Assembly (NCBI GenBank): GCA_963777975.1
Contig: CAVZSO010000009.1
Span: 1-64,000, forward strand
Reading direction: 5' to 3'
DNA length: 64,000 nucleotides
Source: CSP1-4 sp963777975
Lineage (GTDB): Bacteria > Chloroflexota > Limnocylindria > Limnocylindrales > CSP1-4
Of the stretch, positions 10,586-19,847 are shown piece by piece. A program made the position numbers and the translations under genes. Positions within the stretch are counted from its first letter, which is position 1; every line of letters starts with the position of its first letter. The notes below the pieces were generated by a model. It worked only from the letters and a program-made list of their open reading frames with translations. It was not told where the DNA came from and did no database searches.

Positions 10586-11071
10586 ATGCTCCGCCCGCTG
10601 CTGCTCGCCATCGCCCTCCTGACCGTCGCCGCGCCCGCCGCGAGCGCGCGCACGATCGACGTGCCGAAGCGCTTCGCGACCCAGCTCGTGCGCGCGCACG
10701 CCCAGACGCAGGTGCCGATCCTGCTGCCCCAGAAGATGACCGCGGACTTCCGCCGCTTCTTTCCCGAGGGCCGCGCGACCGCGGGCGCCTGGCGCTTCGA
10801 CCTCGCCGCCGCGCAGGGCTGCAACCAGGCGACGGCGTGCTTCATCGCCGAGTTCAAGGGCGTCCGCGACGGGAAGCCGAGCGGCCGCCGCTCGATCCGC
10901 CTCAATCGCGGCCGCACCGGCTACTACACGCGCGGCTCCTGCGGCGCGTCCTGCACTCCGCCGAGCATCGAGTGGCGCGAGCGCCACACGCTCTACTCGA
11001 TCCAGGCGAAGGTGCCCAAGCGCGAGCTGATCCGGATGGCCGACTCGGCCATCCGCAACGGCCCGCGCTGA
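10586..11071 (+). CDS. secreted hypothetical protein
   Basis: Intact 161-residue frame. The signal peptide MLRPLLLAIALLTVAAPAAS-A is clear. The mature protein has four cysteines (GCNQATACF and RGSCGASCTPPS), probably two disulfides, and a basic, aromatic-poor sequence. I do not recognise a family. The start lies 12 bases after the stop of the ABC1 gene, so co-transcription is likely. The disulfide-rich nature fits the presence of a DsbA/VKOR pair in the genome. Confidence 0.7.
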   Translation: MLRPLLLAIALLTVAAPAASARTIDVPKRFATQLVRAHAQTQVPILLPQKMTADFRRFFPEGRATAGAWRFDLAAAQGCNQATACFIAEFKGVRDGKPSGRRSIRLNRGRTGYYTRGSCGASCTPPSIEWRERHTLYSIQAKVPKRELIRMADSAIRNGPR

Positions 11072-11074
11072 GGC

Positions 11075-11918
11075 CTACGCCTTCCGGTACAACCGCACCG
11101 TCAGCGGCGCGAACACCGCGGTCAGCACGCCCGCGCTGAGCAGCGAGATCAGGATCGACCCGGTCTCGGCGTCGCCGCCCATCAGCCCGCGCGAGGCGGT
11201 CGTGAGGTGGGTGACCGGGTTGTGGCGCACGAACGCCTCGCAGCCAGCCCGGCATCGTCTCCGGCGCGACGAAGATGTTGCGTCGGGAACGTCGAGCGGC
11301 ATCAGGAACACGAAGCTGGTGGTCATGACCGACTCGGGCGTCTTCACCTTCATGCCGAAGATGATCCAGATCCACGAGAGGCCGAAGGCGAACAGCGGGA
11401 CCAGCCCGATCGCGGCGAGCACGCCGACGCGCCGCCGTCGGGCGGAAGCCGATGATGAGGCCGAGCAGGACGACGATCACGCGACGCGACGAGTAGCGGA
11501 CGCGTCGCCGATGAGCGCGCCGACGAGCGGCGCGGGCTGCCAGATCGGCAGCGAGCGGAAGCGGTCGTAGAGGCCCTTCTGGATGTCCGTGTTGAGCGCC
11601 GACGCCCGTGTAGACGGTGATGAAGATGATCGTCTGCACGAGGATGCCGGGGAGCAGGAACTGGATGTAGTCGCCGGTCGACCCGGCGAGCGCGCCGCCG
11701 AACATGTACGTGAACAGCAGCGTGAACATGATCGGCGTGATCGTCACGTCGAACAGCTGAATCGGGACGTGCTTGATCTTGAGCATGCCGCGCCAGCCGA
11801 GCGTGCAGGCGCTGGGAGACGGCGCGGACGCGCGGGCCGCTCGCCCGACAGCCAGCGCGGCGATGGACCTGCTCGCGCTCCGGGGTGCGCTCGGCGGTCG
11901 GTGCTCGACGGCGCTCAT
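11075..11918 (-). CDS. ABC-2 type transporter permease (DrrB-like)
   Basis: After frame correction (near 11605, 11500, 11449, 11279 and 11240) the protein reads MLKIKHVPIQLFDVTITPIM, FTLLFTYMFGGALAGS, YIQFLLPGILVQTIIFITVY, then RVIVVLLGLIIGFRP, PLFAFGLSWIWIIFGMKVKT, NPVTHLTTASRGLMGG, and a last helix. The NPVTHL..ASRGLM block is typical of daunorubicin-resistance DrrB type exporters. ATG 11918 overlaps the stop of the ATPase gene (ATGA), so the two form a coupled exporter. Substrate unknown. Confidence 0.8.
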
Positions 11919-12900
11919 GCCGGTGACCTCCTGCTGCTTGGCGTCGTCCTCGGCCGGACGGCCGGTGAGCGCGAAGAAGACGTCGTCGAGGCTCGGCTGG
12001 CCGAGCGAGAAGTCGGCGACGCCGGATGCCGCGCGCACGAGCGCGGCGAGCGCCTCCGACGCCTGGTCGGCGCTCGCGGCACGTTGCACGCGACAGCGCC
12101 GGCCGGATCGGTGGCGAGCAGCACGCCGTCGCCGAGCACCGGCGATGACCGCGGCGCCGCGGCGCGGTCGCCGGGCTCGACCAGCCGCAAGTGCAGCGCG
12201 CTGCTGCCCGACCGAGGCCTTGAGCTCGCGGCTGCGTGCCCTCCGCGATCACGCGCCCGTGGTCGATCACCGCGATCCGGTCGGCGAGCCGGTCGGCCTC
12301 CTCCAGGTACTGGGTGCGTCAGCAGCACGGTGGTGCCCTCGGCCGACGATCTGCGCGGACGATGTCCCAGACCTGGTTGCGGCTGCGCGGGTCGAGGCCC
12401 GTGGTCGGCTCGTCGAGGAACAGGAGCTCGGGCGTGTGACCAGGCTGGCGGCGATGTCGATGCGGCGCCGCATGCCGCCCGAGTAGGTCCGCACCTGCTT
12501 GGCCGGCCGCGTCGCGAGGCCGAACGCCGCCGAGCAGCTCGGTCGCGCGCGCCTTCGCGCCCGTCCACGACAGGCCCGAGCAGGCGGCCACCAGGACGAG
12601 GTTCTCGCGGCCGGTCAGATCCTCGTCGACCGAGGCGTACTGGCCGGTGAGGCTGACCGTGCGAGCGCACCGCGTCGGCCTCGGCGACGACGTCGTGGCC
12701 GAGCACGGAGGCGCGGCCGCTCGTCGGCTTGAGCAGCGTGGTGAGCATCCGGATCGTGGTGGTCTTGCCGGCGCCGTTCGGGCCCGAGGAGCCCGTAGAC
12801 GGTGCCGCTGCGGATCGTGCAGGTCGACGCCGTCGACCGCGCGCGTCTCGCCGAAGGACTTGGCGAGGCCCTCGGCCTCGATGGCGGGAGTCGTACTCAT
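11915..12900 (-). CDS. ABC transporter ATP-binding protein (DrrA-like)
   Basis: Begins MSTTPAIEAEGLAKSFGETR. The Walker A region is broken by a frame change near 12790. Then come MLTTLLKPTSGRASVLGHDV, VSLTGQYASVDEDLTGRENL, the signature VRTYSGGMRRRIDIAASL, and Walker B LLFLDEPTTGLDPRSRNQVW. The order and the YSGGMRRR signature match the DrrA family of drug/glycolipid exporters. At least eight frame changes. Together with the overlapping permease gene it should make a simple two-component ABC exporter. Confidence 0.85.
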
Positions 12901-12980
12901 CTTTTCCTCAGACTGTCAGGTGGCGCGGAACTCATCGGTGCGGGCAGCACCCCATTGGTCGCGCGAGGTTCGAGTCCGTT

Positions 12981-14001
12981 TCAGGAGACGGTGCGGCCGA
13001 CCAGCGAGGCGTGCGCGGCCACGTTCCGCGCGAAGTCGGCGAAGTCGCGCGCGTAGAGCGCCTGCGGGCCGTCGCAGAGCGCCTCCTCGGGGTCCTCGTG
13101 GACCTCGACGATGATGCCGTCGGCGCCGACCGCGGCGGCGGCGCGCGCCAGCGGCTCGACCAGCCGGCGGTCGCCGGAGGCGTGGCTGGGATCGACGATC
13201 ACCGGCAGGTGCGTGTGCAGCTTCAGCCACGGCACGGCGCCGAGGTCGAGCGTGAAGCGCGTCGCGGTCTCGAACGTGCGGATGCCGCGCTCGCACAGCA
13301 TCACGTGCTCGTTGCCCTCCTTGAGGATGTAGTCCGCCGCCATCAGCAGCTCGTCGAGCGAGGACGACAGGCCGCGCTTGAGCAGCACGGGCTTGCCGAG
13401 CTTGCCCGCGACCTCCAGCAGCGCGTAGTTCTGCATGTTGCGCGCGCCGATCTGGATCACGTCGGCGTGCTCGGCGATCGCGTCGGCGTGCTGGGTGTCG
13501 AGGAACTCGGTGACGATCGGCAGGCCGGTCTCGGCGCGCGCCTCGGCGAGGATCTCCAGCCCCTGCACGCCGAGGCCCTTGAACGCGAACGGCGAGGTGC
13601 GCGGCTTGAACGCGCCGCCGCGCAGCATCGAGGCGCCGGCGGCCGCGACCACGCGCGCGACGCCGAGCGTCTGCTCGCGCGACTCGACCGTGCACGGGCC
13701 CGGCGATCAGGCAGAACGTCTCGTCGCCGCCGACCCGCCGCCCGTCGACGGCGAACGCGGTCGGCTCGTGGTGGGCGAGCTCGGAGGAGGCGAGCTTGTA
13801 CGGGCGCGAGATCGGCACGACGCGGTCGACGCCGGCCATGCCCTCGAGCCCCAGCTCGCGCACGCCCTCGGGATCGCCGATCGCCCCGATCGCGGTCGTC
13901 AGCTCGCCGGGCAGGACGAGCACGTGCACGCCGGTGGTCTCGAGCTTGGCCTTGACGGCCTCGATCTCGACCTCGCCCGCCTCGGGTGTCATCACGATCA
14001 T
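12981..14001 (-). CDS. aroF: 3-deoxy-7-phosphoheptulonate synthase (DAHP synthase), AroF type
   Basis: N-terminal ferredoxin-like regulatory domain (MIVMTPEAGEVEIEAVKAKL, about residues 1-70), then the KDO8P/DAHP synthase barrel: LIAGPCTVES after a one-base correction near 13700, SMLRGGAFKPRTSPFAFKGL, GLPIVTEFLDTQH, VIQIGARNMQNYALL, KPVLLKRGLSSSLDELLMAA, CERGIRTFETATRFTLDL and PVIVDPSHASGDRRLVEPL. First step of the shikimate pathway. The N-terminal domain suggests feedback control as in Thermotoga-type enzymes. About 339 residues, complete apart from the single frame change. Confidence 0.93.
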
Positions 14002-14008
14002 CACGGCG

Positions 14009-14649
14009 TCACAGCCCCAGTTCCCGTACTCCGAGCTCGTCCGCGCCGAGATGGTGGGCCAGCTCGTGGCGGACGGTGCGCGTCACCTGGGCGCGCAGCT
14101 CGTCCGGGTCGTGCCCGAAGTCGCGCAGCAGCGTGTCGCGGAAGATGACGATCCGGTCCGTGGTAGTTGTCGCGCGCGACGGTGTCGCCCATGTAGAGCC
14201 CGTAGGCGCGGTGGCGCCGGCCCTTGTCGGAGATCACCACCGGCGACGTGGTCGAGCGCCGCGCAGCAGCAGGTCGGGCAGGTCGTCGAGCGCCTCGCGG
14301 ACGAGCTCCTCGAAGTCCTCCGGGTTGCGCGGGTCGAGCTCCATGAACTCGTCCTCGTCGGGCTCGGCGGCGAGGTTCTCGCGCGCGAGCCGCTCCGAGC
14401 GGCGCACGAGCAGCTCGAACTCCTCCTCGTCCTCAGGGTCGGTGTAGTCCGCCAGCCGGTTGGTGACGAAGTTCATGACGACCCCGATCACGACGATCGC
14501 CGCGAGCGTCGTCGCGATCATCTGCATCACCTTGACCGGGTAGCTCGGCGACAGCCCGCCGGCCAGGGTCACGACCAGGATCGCCGACCGACAGCGCGAC
14601 CACGGCCGCGATGGCGATCCGGCGCGCCAGTCGGCCAGTCGGAGAGCAT
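14009..14649 (-). CDS. membrane-anchored zincin-like metallopeptidase family protein
   Basis: N-terminus MLSDWPTGRLARRIAIAAVV and VMQMIATTLAAIVVIGVVMNFV give two membrane segments. A charged acidic linker (DPEDEEEFELLVRRSE, EPDEDEFMEL) follows. The C-terminal part reads DFEELVREALDDLPDLLL, GLYMGDTVARDNY, IVIFRDTLLRDFG and VRHELAHHLGADELGV, which is the HExxH motif and end of the actinobacterial 'metallopeptidase family protein'. Frame changes near 14590-14630, 14245-14265 and 14155. The usual family member is a soluble protein of about 130 residues, so the membrane part is an extra. Ends 8 bases before the aroF start. Confidence 0.68.
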
Positions 14650-14658
14650 GCCCAGACG

Positions 14659-15829
14659 CTAGCGGAGAGATGCGCGCGATCACGAGCCGCTGGATCTCGT
14701 TCGGTGCCCTCGTAGATCTGCGTGATCTTGGCGTCGCGCATGTAGCGCTCGACCGGGTACTCGGTCACGTAGCCGTAGCCGCCGAGCACCTGCACCGCCT
14801 CGACGGTGACGCGCCATCGCGGTGTCGGAGGCGAACAGCTTGGCCATCGCCGAGTACTTGCCGGGGTCGGGCTCGTGCGCGGTCGATCTTCGCGCACGCC
14901 CGGTAGAGCAGCTCGCGCGCGGCGGCGGTGCGCGTCTCCATGTCGGCGAGCTTGAACTGGATCGCCCTGGAACTCGGCGATCGCCCGCCCGAACTGGCGG
15001 CGCTCGCGCGCGTAGGCGGCGGCGTGGTCGGTCGCGCCCTGCGCGATGCCGACCGCCTGGGCGGCGACGCCGAGGCGCGAGTGGTCGAGCGTGCCGAGCG
15101 CGACGTGCATGCCCTTGCCGACCTCGCCGATCAGGTTCCCGCCCGGGACGCGGACGTCGTCGAAGATCGGCTGGCCGGTCGGCGAGCCCTTGATGCCGAG
15201 CTTGTGCTCGAGCTTGCCGACGCTGAAGCCGGGGCGGTCGGCCTCGACCACGAACGCGCTGATGCCGCGCGAGCGCCCCGCCTTCGGGTCGGTCTTGGCG
15301 AACACGACGTAGAAGTCGGCGACGCCGAGGTTGGTGATCCAGTTCTTCGTGCCGGTGACGACCCAGTCGTCGCCGTCGCGCACGGCGCGCGTGATCATCC
15401 CGCCCGGGTCCGAGCCGGCCTCGGGCTCGGACAGCGCGAACGCGGGCGACCACTCGCCGCTGGCGCAGCGCGGCAGGAAGCGCTGCTTGAGCTCGTCGGA
15501 GCCGAACAGCTTGATCGGCAGCGTCCCGAGCTCCTGGATCATCAGGATCAGCGCGCTCGACGCGCACGCGCGCGCGATCTCCTCGATCGCGACGTTGAGC
15601 ATCAGCGTGCCGGTGCCGGTGCCGCCGTGCTCCTCGTCGAACGGCAGGCCGAAGCAGGTCGTGCTCGGCGAACAGCCGGCGGAGGTCCCACGGGTACTCG
15701 GCCTTGGCGTCGATCTCGGCGGCGCGCGGCGCGACGCGCTCGGCGACGATCTGGCGGATCGTGTCGCGGAACTCGAGCTGCTCGTCGGTGAGGGCGTAGG
15801 TGTCGGAAGGCGGCGGTCGTCGTGGCCAT
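14659..15829 (-). CDS. acyl-CoA dehydrogenase
   Basis: After frame changes in the first 100 residues, a long clean stretch reads MLNVAIEEIARACASSALIL, FALSEPEAGSDPGGMITRAV, WVVTGTKNWITNLGVADFYV, LDHSRLGVAAQAVGIAQGA, RERRQFGRAIAEFQ, then VQVLGGYGYVTEYPVERYMR and DAKITQIYEGTNEIQRLVIA. The catalytic glutamate is the one in YEGTNE. Acyl-CoA substrate length cannot be told. Start ATG 15829; stop TAG 14659-14661 just before the zincin gene on the same strand. Confidence 0.92.
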
Positions 15830-15884
15830 GCGCCTGAGCCTAGACGGGGGTTTGCTCGATGACCTCCATGGAGATGCCGGGGCT

Positions 15885-16098
15885 ATGGGCATCGGCACAT
15901 CACTCTTCCTCGATCGCCGTCGGCGCGATCCTCTACTTCGCCGTCGACGCCAGCATCTCCGGACTGGAGATCGCGACGATCGGAATCATCCTCATGGTCG
16001 TCGGCGTGATCGGCCTGCTGATCTCGCTGTTCATGGTCTCCTCCGCGCGCCGCGCACCCGCAGAGCGCACGGTCGTGCGCGACCGCGAGCCTTACTAA
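15885..16098 (+). CDS. DUF6458-like small membrane protein
   Basis: Starting at ATG 15885 and skipping one inserted base near 15911 it reads MGIGTSLFLIAVGAILYFAV, then DASISGLEIATIGIILMVVG and VIGLLISLFMVSSARR, a two-helix protein of about 70 residues. This MGIGTSxFLIAVGAIL.FAV pattern matches the small DUF6458 membrane proteins common in actinobacteria. Function unknown. It ends with TAA 16096-16098, followed by a hairpin terminator. Confidence 0.75.
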
Positions 16099-16116
16099 TA
16101 GGCGGCTCATGAGAGA

Positions 16117-16140
16117 CGGCCTGCCCGATCGGGCAGGCCG
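16117..16140 (+). terminator. hairpin terminator-like palindrome
   Basis: Ten-base arms CGGCCTGCCC and GGGCAGGCCG around GATC form a perfect GC-rich hairpin 18 bases after the small membrane protein. There is no long T run, only CTTGACC, so termination strength is uncertain. Confidence 0.55.
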
Positions 16141-16201
16141 CTTGACCTGCCCTCCGCGGGTGGGGGAGGCTTGCCTGGAGCCATCCCCCAGGAGGTCCCA
16201 G

Positions 16202-17575
16202 ATGACCAGCCTCGCCCCTGCCGAGCTCGAGACCGCGATGCGCGGCACGATCACCGCGCCAGGCGATCCGGACTACGACGATCGCCGCAAGCTCTACAAC
16301 GCGATGATCGACCGCCGGCCGGCGCTGATCGCGCACTGCACCGACGCCGCCGACGTGATGGCCGCCGTCGGGCACGCCCGCAGCGAGGGCCTGCCGCTGG
16401 CGATCCGCGGCGGCGGCCACAACGGCGCGGGCCTGGGCAGCGTCGACGACGGCCTCGTGATCGACCTCTCGGGGATGCGCGGGGTGATCGTCGACCCGGC
16501 GTCGAAGGTCGCGCGCGTGCTGGGCGGCTCCCTGCTGGGCGACGTCGACCACGCGTGCCACCCGTTCGGGCTCGCGCTGCCGAGCGGGATCATCTCCACG
16601 ACCGGGGTCGGGGGCATCACGCTCGGCGGCGGCCTCGGGCACCTGACCCGCGGCGGCGGCCTGACGATCGACAACCTGATCGCGGCCGACGTGGTGCTCG
16701 CCGACGGGCGGCTCGTGCGCACCAGCGCCACGGAGCACCCGGACCTGTTCTGGGCGCTGCGCGGCGGCGGCGGCAACTTCGGCGTCGTCGTGTCCTTCTC
16801 GTTCTCCCTGCGCGAGGTCGGCGAGGTGCTCGCCGGGCCGACGCTGTGGCCGGTCGAGGCCGCGCCCGCGATCCTGCGGGCCTTCGACCGCTTCATCGCG
16901 ACCGCGCCCGACATCGTCGGCGGCTTCTTCCTCTTCCTCGAGGTGCCGCCGGCCCCGCCGTTCCCGGAGGAGCTGCACGGACGCAAGATGTGCGCGATCG
17001 CCTGGTGCGTCACCGACCCCGACGCCACCGACGTCTTCGACGACATGCTGGCCGTCGCCAAGCCGGAGCTGCACGGCGTGATGCGGATGCCGTTCCCGAT
17101 GTGGAACTCGGCCTTCGACGGCCTCTACCCGCCCGGGCACCAGTGGTACTGGCGGGCGGACTTCTTCGGCGAGCTGTCGGACGCCGCGATCGCGGCCCAC
17201 ATGGAGCACGGCCCGAACCTGCCCACGATGCAGTCGAGCATGCACCTGTATCCGATCAACGGCGCCGCGTCGCGGGTGGGAGCGGACGACACCGCGTGGG
17301 CCTACCGCGACGCCAAGTACGGGATGGTGGTCGTCGGCGTCGACCCGGACCCGGCCAACGCCGGCCTGATCCGCGACTGGACCGTCGGCTACCACGAGGC
17401 GCTGCACCCGCACTCGATGGGCGGCGCCTACGTGAACATGATGATGGACGAGGGCCAGGAGCGGGTGCGCGCGAGCTACCGCGGGCACTACGACCGGCTC
17501 GCCGCGATCAAGGCCGAGTACGACCCGGGGAACCTCTTCCGGGTCAACCAGAACATCCAGCCCGCCGCGCGCTGA
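16202..17575 (+). CDS. FAD-binding oxidoreductase (BBE-like, VAO family)
   Basis: Intact 457-residue frame. Start ATG 16202 has GGAGG 8 bases upstream. The FAD-binding PCMH domain shows LPLAIRGGGHNGAGLGSVDD, where the GGHN histidine commonly carries covalent flavin, GGITLGGGLGHLTR, and ALRGGGGNFGVVVSF. The C-terminal berberine-bridge segment is YDPGNLFRVNQNIQP. No signal peptide. Such enzymes oxidise sugars, alkaloids or polyketides; the actual substrate cannot be told. It stands alone between a terminator and the convergent NlpC gene. Confidence 0.92.
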   Translation: MTSLAPAELETAMRGTITAPGDPDYDDRRKLYNAMIDRRPALIAHCTDAADVMAAVGHARSEGLPLAIRGGGHNGAGLGSVDDGLVIDLSGMRGVIVDPASKVARVLGGSLLGDVDHACHPFGLALPSGIISTTGVGGITLGGGLGHLTRGGGLTIDNLIAADVVLADGRLVRTSATEHPDLFWALRGGGGNFGVVVSFSFSLREVGEVLAGPTLWPVEAAPAILRAFDRFIATAPDIVGGFFLFLEVPPAPPFPEELHGRKMCAIAWCVTDPDATDVFDDMLAVAKPELHGVMRMPFPMWNSAFDGLYPPGHQWYWRADFFGELSDAAIAAHMEHGPNLPTMQSSMHLYPINGAASRVGADDTAWAYRDAKYGMVVVGVDPDPANAGLIRDWTVGYHEALHPHSMGGAYVNMMMDEGQERVRASYRGHYDRLAAIKAEYDPGNLFRVNQNIQPAAR

Positions 17576-17608
17576 GCGCGGCGAGCCCGCGGGCGCGGAC
17601 GGCCTCGC

Positions 17609-18394
17609 CTAGAGGCCGTCCGGGTGCCGCACGGTGTAGCCGTCCGTCGGGCGCATCTTCGCCGCACCAGCGCGGGCCGTCGGAGGCGCGTCGTTGCAGC
17701 CCGTGTCGAAGCGCAGGCCGGCCACGACCATGGACGCCGTGGCCGCCGCTGCCGTAGGTCGTGATCCACTGCCCCTTGCCGGGCTTGCCGAAGCACGAGA
17801 AGTCGCCGGACGTCAGCGCCCGGTCGACCAGCCCGGCGCCGTGCAGCGCGTACGACATCGAGCCCGAGCAGTCGTAGCCGGAGTCCTCCCAGCGGCCGTG
17901 GCCGCCGCCGTACTTGTACGGCTTGCCGACGATCCTGTTGCCGGCCGCGATCGACGTCCTTGACCTCCTCGGGGCCGACTCGGGCGCGGTCGCGGTGCCG
18001 TCGGCGTCGAGCACGGCCTTCTCGCCCGCGGCGGGCGCGACGGGCGCCGGCTGGGCTGCGGGCTGGCGAACAGCGTGATCGCCGGCGTTGACCTGCTGCG
18101 CAGCTTGCGGCCGTCCGAGCGCGACACCCGGCCGTTGACGCGGCGCTTGCGAGCGGCGCTCCCACGACTTCACGCGGCGGGCGGTGAGCGGACCGTACTG
18201 GCCGTCGACCGAGGTTCGGAGACCGACCCGCGTGAGGTAGTCCTGGAGCACGCGGACGTCCCGGCCGGCCATCCCCTGGCGGAGGTTCCGATCGCCCAGG
18301 GTCAGCCGGGCGGCTTCCGCCGGGCGCGGAATAGATGGGCACGAGGGCCCCGGCCATGGCCAGAGCCGTCGACGAGCGTACGACTGCGTGGCAC
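17609..18394 (-). CDS. secreted peptidoglycan-binding NlpC/P60-like hydrolase
   Basis: Signal-peptide-like ALAMAGALVPIYSAPAEA, a peptidoglycan-binding domain (LRQGMAGRDVRVLQDYLTRV, VDGQYGPLTARRVKSWE), a Pro/Ala linker, then the NlpC/P60-like part GKPYKYGGGHGRWEDSGYDC with the catalytic Cys in DCSGSMSYALH, and GHVFMVV with the His after frame correction. It ends RPTDGYTVRHPDGL. Start about GTG 18394, directly behind the riboswitch and a GAAAGGA ribosome site, but a frame change close to it makes this tentative. Role: cutting cell-wall peptides. It is the gene controlled by the upstream c-di-AMP riboswitch. Confidence 0.83.
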
Positions 18395-18412
18395 GACGGA
18401 CGATCCTTTCTT

Positions 18413-18563
18413 CTACCGCCTACGGGGTTAGCTGTCGGGCTCGCGCGGAAAGAAGGTCGCGCTACGCGAATACGTGGCGATTCGCCCCTGGCCGGGTCTC
18501 CCGGCCCACTGCTCGGTTCCCCCGTTCCCCTCCGGCCCCGCGGCCGGACGGGGATTCGGCGTT
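18413..18563 (-). ncRNA. c-di-AMP riboswitch (ydaO-yuaA type)
   Basis: On the minus strand, just before the NlpC/P60 gene, the RNA opens with CGCCGAATCCCCG, contains GGGGGAACCGAGCAG, GGGGCGAATCGCC, and closes with CGAGCCCGACAGCTAACC and CCGTAGGCGG. These conserved blocks in this order are those of the ydaO-yuaA riboswitch, which binds cyclic di-AMP and often controls cell-wall hydrolases in actinobacteria. The 3' end is followed directly by AAGAAAGGA, the likely ribosome site. Confidence 0.88.
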
Positions 18564-18620
18564 ATGTCCCCTACGAAGCGCGCCACTCTAGCGGACGCCC
18601 TGGTCGCTAGCGTCCGGGCC

Positions 18621-19847
18621 GTGACGGATCTCGACGAAGCCGATCGCGCCCGGCTCGACGCCGCCACCGCGCACCTCGAGCCGCCGTTCGCGGTCGTCGA
18701 CCTCGACGCCTTCGACGCCAACGCCGCCGACCTGGTGCGGCCGGGCCGGCGGGCAAGCCGATCCGGCTGGCCTCGCAAGTCGGTGCGCTGCCGCGCGCTG
18801 GTCGACCGCGCGCTGGCGCGGCCGGGCTTCGCGGGATCATGGCCTTCACGCTGCCCGAGGCGCTGTGGCTGGCCGGCGCACGGCTCTCGAGGACGTCGCT
18901 CGTCGCCTACCCGACCGCCGACCGCGCGGCGCTGCGCCGAGCTCGCGCGCCGACGACGGCGCGCGCGGCGCGATCACGCTGATGGTCGACTCGTCGCGCA
19001 CCTCGACCTCGATCGACGCCGTCGGCCGCGCCGGACGCGGGCCGCTCCGTGCGCGTCTGCCTCGACCTCGACGCCGTCGCTGGCGGCCGCTCGGCGGCCG
19101 GGTGCGCGATCGGCGCCCGCGCTCGCCGCTGCGCACGCCCGCGCAGGCCGGCGCGCGCTGGCGCGCGAGGTCGGCGCCGCGGCCGGGCTTCGTGCTCGAC
19201 GGGCTGATGGCCTACGAGGCGCAGATCGCCGGCGTCGGCGACCGCCGCCCGGGCAGCGCCGCTGCGCGGCGCGCGCGATCCGCGGCGATGCAGGCCGCGT
19301 CGGCGCGCGAGCTGGCCGGCCGCCGCGCCGCGGTCGTCGCCGCGGTGCGGCGGTCGCGCCGCTGCGAGTTCGTCAACGGCGGCGGCACCGGCTCGCTGGA
19401 GCGCACCGCCGCCGAGGACGCGGTCACCGAGGTCGCCGCCGGCTCGGGCCTCTACGCGCCCGACGCTGTTCGACGCCTACCGCGCGTTCACGCCGCGGCC
19501 CGGCCGCGCTGTTCGCGCTGCCGGTGGTGCGCCGGCCCGCGCCCGGCGTGGCCACCGTGCTCGGCGGCGGCTACCTCGCGTCGGGCGCGGCGGGCCCCGA
19601 CCGGCTGCCCGTCGCCCCACCTGCCCGCCGGGCCTGCGGCTCGACGCGCAGGAGGGCGCCGGCGAGGTGCAGACGCCGCTGCTCGGCGCGGCGGCCGCAC
19701 GCGCTGCGCGTCGGCGACCGCGTGTGGTTCCGCCACGCGAAGGCGGGCGAGCTGTGCGAGCGCTTCGACGCGCTCCACCTCGTCGAGGGCGACGCGGTCG
19801 TGGCGACCGTGCCGACCTACCGCGGCGAGGGCAAGACGTTCCTGTAG
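18621..19847 (+). CDS. amino acid deaminase/aldolase, alanine racemase-like PLP fold
   Basis: Readable blocks: ARLDAATAHLEPPFAVVDLD, PIRLASKSVRCRALVDRALA with the PLP lysine in RLASKS, GIMAFTLPEALWLAGA, ITLMVDSS, MQAASARELAGRRAAVVAAV, LEFVNGGGTGSLERTAAE, VATVLGGGYLASGAAGPDRL, and RVWFRHAKAGELCERFD with the metal-binding HAKAGE-type end. This fits D-threonine aldolase / D-serine dehydratase-like enzymes. Many frame changes. GTG 18621 is preferred over ATG 18564, because the riboswitch transcript starts near 18563 and its promoter must occupy 18564-18610. Convergent with the lactone oxidase gene, overlapping it by about 31 bases. Confidence 0.78.
   Translation: MTDLDEADRARLDAATAHLEPPFAVVDLDAFDANAADLVRPGRRASRSGWPRKSVRCRALVDRALARPGFAGSWPSRCPRRCGWPAHGSRGRRSSPTRPPTARRCAELARRRRRARRDHADGRLVAHLDLDRRRRPRRTRAAPCASASTSTPSLAAARRPGARSAPALAAAHARAGRRALAREVGAAAGLRARRADGLRGADRRRRRPPPGQRRCAARAIRGDAGRVGARAGRPPRRGRRRGAAVAPLRVRQRRRHRLAGAHRRRGRGHRGRRRLGPLRARRCSTPTARSRRGPAALFALPVVRRPAPGVATVLGGGYLASGAAGPDRLPVAPPARRACGSTRRRAPARCRRRCSARRPHALRVGDRVWFRHAKAGELCERFDALHLVEGDAVVATVPTYRGEGKTFL

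Noticed and set aside
12967..12977. tRNA T-arm-like GGTTCGAGTCC
   Set aside because: The flanking bases do not pair into a T-stem and no anticodon arm or acceptor can be formed upstream; it is short intergenic sequence between the ABC ATPase and DAHP synthase genes.
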